Source: an uncultured Porphyromonadaceae bacterium
Lineage (GTDB): Bacteria > Bacteroidota > Bacteroidia > Bacteroidales > Muribaculaceae
Assembly: GCA_947175215.1 (NCBI GenBank)
Contig: CAMWLR010000013.1
Location: 1 to 44,405, forward strand
Length of the DNA: 44,405 bases
Direction: 5' to 3'
The position numbers were made by a program, and so were the translations under genes. A model generated the notes under the pieces. It did not search any database and had not been told where the DNA came from. It worked only from the letters and a program-made list of their open reading frames with translations. The stretch's first letter is position 1. Each line of letters opens with the position of its first letter. Below, one piece after another: positions 25,447-32,800 of this stretch.

Positions 25447-27459
25447 ATGGATTCCCGCCAACAACGTCTGCTCGACCTGCGTGACATACTCAACCGTCAC
25501 AACTATAATTATTATGTGTTGAACGCCCCAGAGATCTCTGACCGGGATTTTGATATGCTCATGAAGGAGCTTGAGGCTCTTGAGGCGGACTTTCCCGAGA
25601 TGGCCGACCCCTACTCGCCGACACAGCGCGTGGGGTCAGACCTGTCTGACAAGTTTGAGCAGGCCAGGCATATCTACCCGATGCTCTCGCTGAGCAACAC
25701 ATATTCGATCCATGAGGTCGACGAGTGGTTTGGTCGTGTCAGAGGAGCCCTCGAGGGTGAGAAATTTGAGGTCGTGGGGGAGATGAAATATGACGGCACG
25801 TCGATCTCGCTGATCTATGAACACGGACGTCTGGTGAGGGCTGTCACGCGCGGAGACGGTGAGCGCGGCGATGTGGTGACAGCCAATATCAAGACCATCA
25901 AGTCTATACCGCTCGAGCTGCGCGGCAGCGGATGGCCCGATATGTTTGAGATAAGAGGTGAGATATTGATGCCCTGGAAGGAATTTGACCGGCTCAACAA
26001 AGAGCGTGAATATAACGAAGAACCGCTCTTTGCCAATCCGCGCAACGCCGCCTCGGGTACGCTCAAGACACTCGATTCGCGCGAAGTCGCGCGCCGCGGA
26101 CTCGATGCATTCTTCTATTATCTGCTTGGTCCCGACCTCCCCTTTGACAACCATTATGCCAATATGATGGCCGCGCGCGAATGGGGCTTCAAGGTCTCAC
26201 CGATTATGACCCTGCTGCACTCACTCGAGCAGGTAGATCAATTTATCAACCATTGGGACACCGCGCGCCGCGAGTTGCCGGTGGCCACAGACGGCTTGGT
26301 GTTCAAGGTCAACAATCTCCGTCAGCAGCTCAATTTGGGATATACCGCCAAATCGCCGCGCTGGGCGGTGGCCTACAAATTCCCCGCTGAGAGAGCCTGC
26401 ACACGCCTGCGGTTTGTATCCTTTGAGGTGGGCCGCATGGGGATCGTCACCCCCGTGGCCAACCTCGACCCGGTGTTGCTCTCTGGCACTGTCGTAAAAC
26501 GTGCATCACTGCATAACGAAGATATTATCCGCTCGCTCGACATACATGAGGAAGATATGCTCTATGTCGAGAAAGGGGGCGAGATTATCCCCAAGATTAC
26601 CGGCGTCGATGAGAACGGCCGCTTGCCGGGAGCCAAACCTGTCAGGTTTGTCCACTTCTGCCCGGCCTGTGCCACACCTCTGGTCAGAGTCGAGGGTGAG
26701 GCCTCATGGCAATGCCCCAACCGCTTCGGCTGTCCGCCACAGATTGCAGGCCGTATCGAGCACTTTGTCGGCCGCAAGATGATGAATATAGAGGGGATCG
26801 GCGAAGAGACCGTCGAGCAACTCTATAAGCGCGGATATATCAAGAATATCGCCGACCTTTATGACCTCACCACCGACCAGTTGCTGCTGCTCGACGGCTT
26901 CGGGCCGCGATCTGCCGAAAGGGTTCTCGAGGGACTTGAGGCCTCAAAGTCGATCCCCTATGATAGAGTCATCTACGCCCTCTCTATCCCCTTTGTCGGC
27001 GATACCGTTGCGCGCAAAGTCGCCAAAGCGTTCCCCGACATCGACCTGCTGATGGCCGCAACCACCGACCAACTTGCCGCCACCAAAGATATAGGCCCGC
27101 GCATCGCACAGAGCATCACCGAGTATTTCGCCAATCCCGCCAACCGCGAGACCGTCGCCCGCCTGCGAGCCGCCGGACTGCAATTCGCAGCTCCCGAGGA
27201 ATCGACCGAAGGGGCAACCGACCTGCTCGGTGGGAAAACCTTTGTCATCTCAGGCACTTTTACTCATCACTCGCGCGACGAATACAAAGACCTCATAGAG
27301 CGCAACGGTGGCAAAAACGTATCATCAATTTCGCGAAAGACCGACTACGTCTTTGCCGGCGCCAACATGGGCCCCGCCAAACTCGAGAAAGCCACCTCGC
27401 TGGGCATACCCATCATCGACGAGGCTACATTCCTCGATATGATCGGTCAACCGTTATGA
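25447..27459 (+). CDS. ligA: NAD-dependent DNA ligase
   Basis: The 670-residue replicative ligase has all domains in order: Ia ([19 protein letters not shown]), adenylation domain with the AMP-accepting lysine K114 in EMKYDG, OB fold, a four-Cys zinc finger (CPACATPL with later [10 protein letters not shown]), a helix-hairpin-helix region ([27 protein letters not shown]), and a C-terminal BRCT domain ([19 protein letters not shown]). It seals nicks in lagging-strand synthesis and repair. Its stop overlaps an ATG of the frame leading into the FKBP gene. Confidence 0.97.
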   Translation: MDSRQQRLLDLRDILNRHNYNYYVLNAPEISDRDFDMLMKELEALEADFPEMADPYSPTQRVGSDLSDKFEQARHIYPMLSLSNTYSIHEVDEWFGRVRGALEGEKFEVVGEMKYDGTSISLIYEHGRLVRAVTRGDGERGDVVTANIKTIKSIPLELRGSGWPDMFEIRGEILMPWKEFDRLNKEREYNEEPLFANPRNAASGTLKTLDSREVARRGLDAFFYYLLGPDLPFDNHYANMMAAREWGFKVSPIMTLLHSLEQVDQFINHWDTARRELPVATDGLVFKVNNLRQQLNLGYTAKSPRWAVAYKFPAERACTRLRFVSFEVGRMGIVTPVANLDPVLLSGTVVKRASLHNEDIIRSLDIHEEDMLYVEKGGEIIPKITGVDENGRLPGAKPVRFVHFCPACATPLVRVEGEASWQCPNRFGCPPQIAGRIEHFVGRKMMNIEGIGEETVEQLYKRGYIKNIADLYDLTTDQLLLLDGFGPRSAERVLEGLEASKSIPYDRVIYALSIPFVGDTVARKVAKAFPDIDLLMAATTDQLAATKDIGPRIAQSITEYFANPANRETVARLRAAGLQFAAPEESTEGATDLLGGKTFVISGTFTHHSRDEYKDLIERNGGKNVSSISRKTDYVFAGANMGPAKLEKATSLGIPIIDEATFLDMIGQPL

Positions 27460-27473
27460 TGTTAATAGCTCTT

Positions 27474-27872
27474 ATGGCAAACAAAGAATATATCGACAAA
27501 AATCGGCGGTGGCTCGAAGAGAAATCGCGTGAAGAAGGGGTGAGACCTCTCGACAAAGGTATCTTCTATAAAGTTATAAAGAAAGGTCAGGGAGATTCTC
27601 CTAAGCCGGGACGTAACAGTGTGGTGACGGCCCATTATACAGGCTCGACGATTAACGGCAAGAAGTTTGACTCATCGCGAGGCGGCACACCCCCGGCTTT
27701 CAGGTTACGCGAACTGATCCCCGGGTGGATCATCGCTCTACAGCAGATGCAAGTCGGTGACCGTTGGGAACTCTATATCCCGGCCGAACAGGGCTACGGG
27801 CGCTTTTCACAACCGGGTATACCCGCAGGCTCAACACTCATCTTTGACATCGAGCTCCTCGGCGTCTCCTGA
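27474..27872 (+). CDS. FKBP-type peptidyl-prolyl isomerase
   Basis: This 132-residue cytoplasmic protein has a helical N-terminal extension of about 35 residues and a full FKBP domain: VVTAHYTGSTINGKKFDSS, LIPGWIIALQQMQVGDRW, IPAEQGYGR and TLIFDIELLGV. FKBPs catalyse cis-trans isomerisation at proline and help folding. The start at 27474 (MANKEYIDK) is supported by the truncated paralogue at 7137-7304, whose similarity begins at exactly this codon; an ATG six codons earlier overlaps the ligA stop. It follows ligA closely and is itself followed by the relic of a DbpA-like helicase. Confidence 0.95.
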   Translation: MANKEYIDKNRRWLEEKSREEGVRPLDKGIFYKVIKKGQGDSPKPGRNSVVTAHYTGSTINGKKFDSSRGGTPPAFRLRELIPGWIIALQQMQVGDRWELYIPAEQGYGRFSQPGIPAGSTLIFDIELLGVS

Positions 27873-28131
27873 CCTGCTTATCATTTTTATTGATATGCAT
27901 TTCGACTGTTAAGAATGAATTTTAATATCATTAAATAAAAATAACTGGAAAGATTGCATATAAAAGATTTTTAGTGTATCGTCGCGAGACCTCGCAGCGT
28001 AATCAAGGATGGGATTCTTGCCCGTCTCGCTCCCCACAAACTTAAGAACACCCGCGTAAAAATTTCGCTCCTTGCCTAAGGATAGTTTGCTTTTTGATAA
28101 CTCTTTCACGGAGGTTCGATCCCATTTCTGA
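27873..28131. other. AT-rich junction region holding a helicase relic
   Basis: After the FKBP stop the DNA becomes AT-rich (to about 27975). The helicase C-terminal relic follows (27978-28079), then 52 bases up to the first 436-bp repeat in which nothing is recognised. This is a break between conserved and accessory DNA. Confidence 0.6.
27978..28079 (+). pseudogene. relic of the C-terminus of a second DbpA-like helicase
   Basis: The frame at 27978-28079 encodes 33 residues and a stop that align without gaps to the last 33 residues (406-438) of the helicase at 9188-10504, with 23 identities; both end in RV-x-x-SLLA. A stop codon (TAG, 27972-27974) lies one codon before the match, and no other helicase sequence is seen upstream. 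At DNA level the copies are well diverged, with many differences at third positions in the later half. This suggests a paralogue long maintained as a gene before losing its front. It is not a fragment of the present copy. Confidence 0.8.
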
Positions 28132-28567
28132 AATTCCAAAAAAGATTCTTGCAGAATCTCCCCGCCTGTTACGTCTACCGGGGGTAGGCGCAAGGTGGTC
28201 GCCCTGTCGGGCTTCCCCCCTGCGCCAACCCCCGGCTATTCATTAATGATTCCTCCGGAATCCCATCCGGCAAGGGGAATTGCTCACAGACCGCCTATTG
28301 ATGAATATAAACGTATTCTATGACCGGTGTAACCCGTATGACCGGTGTAACTCCGAGGCCTTTGCAGGAGACACGAATTTATCATGATATTCACTTGCCG
28401 ACACAGCATATACACCGTCGTCATTGCTTATCAGCATGGGATTCCGTAGGAATCATTAATGAATAGCCGGGTATTGGGGTGGCGTGAGGCCCTTTGGCCG
28501 AATGTCATCCCCTATGCCCGGGAATGTCGCGTCAGGCGGCGAGATTCTGAAAGAATCTTTTTTGATA
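28132..28567 (+). repeat. 436-bp direct repeat, copy A, with nested inverted repeats
   Basis: Copy A appears identical base for base to copy B (29322-29757). Inside are 32-bp outer inverted repeats (28137-28168 and 28533-28564, 30 of 32 matching), 36-bp inner inverted repeats (28231-28266 and 28436-28471, 35 of 36), and a 169-bp core (28267-28435) with an 18-bp tandem repeat containing TATGACCGGTGTAAC (28319-28354). Each half folds into a stem-loop: on the left CCGGGGGTAGGCGCA (28178-28192) pairs with 28221-28235 at 14 of 15 positions, with an inner GCCC/GGGC hairpin (28201-28212). The outermost palindrome is GATTCTTGCAGAATC (28144-28158). No convincing coding sequence is present. Confidence 0.92.
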
Positions 28568-28918
28568 AATATCGATTTTGCAAAAATAAATAATTGTCTT
28601 AAATTTGCAGTGGTATGTAGCAGAGGCTTCATGTCATACATATTGTTTTGAAGCGTTTCATGCTTTATCCTTTCAGGGAAATCGCCAATTTCAGAACACA
28701 AAGGAGAAAGCAGTCAGAAAAACGCTCATGCTTGTCGTGTATCCACTCCCCGACAAGGGGGGACGATCTTGATATCCGATAAGGCGTGGGAGTGGACTGT
28801 TTATTTTGTGTTGGGCGTTTGGCGATGCCTCCCTGAAGATAAACTGAACATCATTCCACGCTTCTAATTTATAATCAATTTCGTCAAATCGGGAATGGAG
28901 GAGACACAACTTTATGAT
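28568..28918 (+). other. promoter and long leader of the lipoprotein gene
   Basis: This 351-base stretch between copy A and the lipoprotein start has no gene. It contains the promoter at 28576-28607 and then a leader of about 300 bases. In the leader TCCACTCCC (28742-28750) and GGGAGTGGA (28788-28796) can pair perfectly, in competition with a smaller CCCC/GGGG hairpin (28748-28760). The DNA is AT-richer than the core genes. Confidence 0.5.
28576..28607 (+). promoter_or_regulatory. Bacteroidota-type promoter upstream of the lipoprotein gene
   Basis: TTTTG (28576-28580), a 19-base spacer and TAAATTTG (28600-28607) match the -33/-7 consensus well. It begins nine bases outside copy A, in unique DNA, so it belongs to the cassette rather than the repeat. 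Confidence 0.75.
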
Positions 28919-29323
28919 ATGAAAAAATTCCTGTACGGTTTCCTTATGCTTGTGATGTGCATCACTGTCTCGTCGTGCGGCAAGGATGATGACGGACCGA
29001 AAGATTCAAACTCTATTTTGGGTGAATGGCGCTTGGTAAGCTCGATGGATGACGGTTACTGGGGTAATGCATGTTACTTCAATTTCCGTGACAATAATAT
29101 GTTGACAATAACATTTGGACGTTGGACAGCGGATGAGGAGGCAGTGCCGTGTCGATATTATATAAGCGGATCAAAATTGACTATAGATTTTGCGTATGGA
29201 GAGGAAGTATATGAGGGGACATATAAAATTGAGGGGAATGTCTTAACTTTTGACATGATCTCTTATTCTCCGGATAATCCCTCGAATATTTATATAGATT
29301 ATTTGACACTCGTAAGAAATTAA
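28919..29323 (+). CDS. AT-rich lipocalin-like surface lipoprotein
   Basis: This 134-residue protein has a lipoprotein signal (ITVSSC, C20) followed directly by GKDDDG, matching the K-(D/E)-(D/E) lipoprotein export signal that sends Bacteroidota lipoproteins to the cell surface. The mature part resembles small lipocalin-like domains: ILGEWRLVSS, YISGSKLTIDF, YEGTYKIEGNVLTFDM and YIDYLTLVRN. The ligand is unknown. Start at 28919 is chosen for the signal peptide; an ATG eight codons upstream is also in frame. Base composition is visibly more AT-rich than its neighbours, suggesting transfer. The last two bases of its TAA stop are the first two bases of repeat copy B, so the repeat edge defines the gene's end. 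Confidence 0.85.
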   Translation: MKKFLYGFLMLVMCITVSSCGKDDDGPKDSNSILGEWRLVSSMDDGYWGNACYFNFRDNNMLTITFGRWTADEEAVPCRYYISGSKLTIDFAYGEEVYEGTYKIEGNVLTFDMISYSPDNPSNIYIDYLTLVRN

Positions 29324-29757
29324 TTCCAAAAAAGATTCTTGCAGAATCTCCCCGCCTGTTACGTCTACCGGGGGTAGGCGCAAGGTGGTCGCCCTGTCGG
29401 GCTTCCCCCCTGCGCCAACCCCCGGCTATTCATTAATGATTCCTCCGGAATCCCATCCGGCAAGGGGAATTGCTCACAGACCGCCTATTGATGAATATAA
29501 ACGTATTCTATGACCGGTGTAACCCGTATGACCGGTGTAACTCCGAGGCCTTTGCAGGAGACACGAATTTATCATGATATTCACTTGCCGACACAGCATA
29601 TACACCGTCGTCATTGCTTATCAGCATGGGATTCCGTAGGAATCATTAATGAATAGCCGGGTATTGGGGTGGCGTGAGGCCCTTTGGCCGAATGTCATCC
29701 CCTATGCCCGGGAATGTCGCGTCAGGCGGCGAGATTCTGAAAGAATCTTTTTTGATA
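29322..29757 (+). repeat. 436-bp direct repeat, copy B
   Basis: Same orientation and, by base-by-base reading, identical to copy A 1190 bases upstream, with all internal inverted repeats kept (outer 29327-29358 and 29723-29754; inner 29421-29456 and 29626-29661). The match stops abruptly on both sides. The left edge overlaps the stop codon of the lipoprotein gene; the right edge lies 71 bases from the tamB stop. Confidence 0.92.
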
Positions 29758-29828
29758 TCAATATCTTCAGCAGATTACATCGCAGATACAAGGCTCTGTC
29801 AAGTAAGGAGCTGCGATGCCAGTGGTTG
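29758..29828. other. spacer after copy B with a dyad near the tamB end
   Basis: CATCGCAG (29778-29785) and CTGCGATG (29811-29818) form a perfect 8-bp stem with a 25-base loop just beyond the tamB stop. There is no T-run, so it may be only a weak terminator or RNA-end stabiliser. Together with copy B it makes a gene-free stretch of about 500 bases from 29324 to 29828. Confidence 0.4.
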
Positions 29829-32800
29829 TCAATGGGTGGGGGAGGGGAGAATTGTGTCGACTGGGATTGATGATTTGCGACGACGTAAGAGGGGCTTGAG
29901 AAAATCGGTGAGGGTGTCGAAGTCTTTGCGGAGAATGATGCCGACGCCTTGGGTGGTCAGAGCCGAGCGGAGATAGTAGTTTTGGTCGTTATATCGGTTG
30001 TAGGCTTTGAGACGGAAGTTGCCTGAGCGGTTGAGGAGATACTCGAGCTCGAAGTCGCCGATAAACTGATTGCTGTTGAGGCTCTTGTCGCGGTAGCCGA
30101 AGTTGCTGTTGAAAAGAAGTCGGTTGTTGAGCAGGCGTGACGAGAGGGCGACGTCAACCTCTACGTCAGAGAAGTCTCCGCGGTTTGATCGCAGTGTGGG
30201 CGCGATGTTCCAGTTGTCAGAGATCTGGCCGAGGATGTTGCTCAGCTGTGACGAGAGGGTAGATGAGGCGACCGAGACAAGTTCGTTGCCACGGGTGGCT
30301 CCGGCCATATATTCCGGGGTGTAGAACCGGTTGAGGGCGAGGAGGTAGAGTATCTGACGGTTCATCATCTCATCGGTCGAGATGATTGAGCGGACTTTGC
30401 GATATATGTCAGAGGTGAGGGTGGGGAACTCGAGGTCAAACGATATTTCGGGTTGGCGGATGTCGCCCGATACCTTCATGATTGCGTTGACGGGTACGTT
30501 GGTGCGGTTGAGTTCGCTGTCGTTGAGGAATGATTCGTCAAGGTCAGAGAGGTTGGCCGTCAGGGAGTATGCTGCGCGTATGTCGAGCTGAGCGGCATAA
30601 GGGTCACCGTTAAATGATATTTCACTGCCCGGTTTGATTGTGAAATCCTTGATAATGATGTCTTGCAGGGTGAAGTTATAGTCGCCGCGGTCGAGGGTAT
30701 AGGTGCCGAACATTTTAAGTTCGTTGTTGGCCGAGAAATAGTCCATGCGCAGATGTCCGGCGCCGTATGCTCTGATGCGGTCTCCTCCCACCGGGTCCAT
30801 GACGAGGTTTATCTCGGCCCCCGGTGTGACGCCCATCTGTATGGTGATGTTGTAGTCAGACGATGATGTCTCGTCGTGGGCTGCCGCGAGCTGACGCAGG
30901 TGGTTGACGAGATCCATCGATGTGTCGCGCAGTCTGACGGTGTCGGTCATCTCGGCCATCAAGCGGTTTTTGTCGCGGAATGTCAGGAATGAATATTCAT
31001 CGGCCTCGATCCGGTCTGACAGGACAAATGTGAATGTCGACCCGGGTGCGGTGAGCATGTCGATGTTTATGTCGACGATGCCGGGTTCACCTTTGACAAA
31101 GGCGCTGCCGTCGCCATAGATGCGCCCATACCAGCGGGGATTATCTTTAGGAGTCTCGTTGTAGCACAGCAGGCCGCGTGCGCCGGTGATGCCGAACTCA
31201 AATGTGGGTTCTTTGAAGTATGTGTGTCTGACAATGCCGTTGAGCAGGGCCGTGTGGCCCGACTCATCGTGCAGCGTGATGTTCTCGAGATTGATGCGGC
31301 CCGGACGTATGTGCAGCGAGTCTGACGCCCAATAGGTCGTATTGGTGAAGTTGATGCGCATACTCACCGAGTCAGCCTCGACATCACCCTCAAGGTCGAT
31401 GTACTTAAAGTTGCCGAAGACCCTCGCACGCCCCGAAGCGTAACCCGCGATGTCAGAGGCGAATGCCGACATATAGGGGGTGAGGAATCCGACCGGGGCA
31501 CGGTCGACGGTGAATGTAAGGTCGAGCGAGTCACGCGTGGCGAATATGCCTCCCTCTACCTTTGACATGCGTCCGTGGTTGTCGATGTCGGCATCGATCA
31601 TGACGGCCATCTGGGCGCGGTCAAATGCCGAGCGCACCACGGCATCGCCCAGCACGGTCTTATTGTAACTAATATCCTTGACCCTCAGACCGGGGGTCTC
31701 GAGGCGCGGCTGCCCTGAATAGAGGTCTGAGGCGTAGAATGTACCGGTAGCGTCGCCACCGAGCATCGCCGCGTCGATACCGAGCGACTCAAAGAGGTAA
31801 TCGAGGCTGAATCCGTCGACATCGAGGGTGAGCAGTGCCGAGGGGTCGGTCGAGACATCACCGTTTATCTTTATGAACTGTGAGCCGTGTGAGGCATGTA
31901 TGCCGTCGACGTTAACCTCCTTGCCACGAACGGTGACTGTGGCCGGACTGACGACCCATGTCGAGTCGTTGAATGTCAGTTCAGAGCGGCGTATCCTGAC
32001 CGTCGAGGTCAGGCCCGTATTGTCGCGGCTGAAGAAGATGTCGGTGAGCAGATTGCCGTCATAACGTCTCTCGCGGTCGATATTCCACTTGACCGATGAT
32101 CTGAGCAGGTTGTTGTCGCCTGATAGATTGACGTCGACCTCCATCGGTCCTCCTTTTGTGGGGGTGACGGTCGAAAACGCAAGGCGAGCATGTCCCTCAC
32201 GGCCATCGACAAATGCCGAGAGTACTGACCGCTCGATAAGTTTTGATCCCTGACGCAGATAAGGGAGTGAGATGTCGAGATGCAGGTCGCCGTCATTCTG
32301 ACTGACTTCACCTTTGATCGTGGACGGGTAGATGATGCTGACGGGTAGGTGGAAAAAGTCGGCGGGGCGCTCGGTCTCCTTGATGGTGAAGTTAAAGTCG
32401 AAATTATTAGCCGCCAACCGATGATGTACGGCAGCCCCGGGGGAGTGGAGAGATGGTGCGGATTGTAGGGAACGGGTCTGTGAATTTGATGAGTGCCCTG
32501 CGATAAGGGCCGGGAATGCGCCGGCCAGAATATCGGTCAGGGCATCTCCGATGTGTGCAAAGTCAAATTCACCCATCACCGTACCGTCGAGCCAATCGCT
32601 GTTGATGTCGATGCGTGCTGTGTCGTCATCGAGTCGCTTAGACACCAGGTCAAAACGGTGCATGGTCAGCGCATCGCCGGCTGCGGGTTTGAGAGTGAGG
32701 TCAGTGACAGTGATGTTGCCGTCCATACAACGGATGTCTGGCCCTGCCATATCAATATTTACCAATCCCGAGAGCATTGCGCCGGGGTATTTTCCCCACA

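Noticed and set aside
28108-28126. GGTTCGATCCC, resembling the T-loop of a tRNA (possible attachment site)
   Set aside because: No pairing T-stem, acceptor stem or anticodon arm can be formed around it.
27909-28193. 94-codon minus-strand frame across the helicase relic
   Set aside because: It is antisense to the relic, extends into the repeat and has no family resemblance; the plus-strand match to the helicase explains the region better.
28132-28567. Possible integron attC site or CRISPR array in the palindromic repeat
   Set aside because: No GTTRRRY/RYYYAAC core sites at the stem ends, no integrase, and no regularly spaced short repeats with unique spacers.
28456-28701. 81-codon minus-strand frame running from unique DNA into repeat copy A
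   Set aside because: It spans the repeat boundary and overlaps the promoter; no recognisable protein features. Treated as chance.
29649-29976. Two plus-strand frames starting inside repeat copy B and running past the tamB end
   Set aside because: They cross from repeat to unique DNA and overlap tamB on the other strand; the same first residues would be read from copy A with a different ending, as expected of a non-coding repeat.
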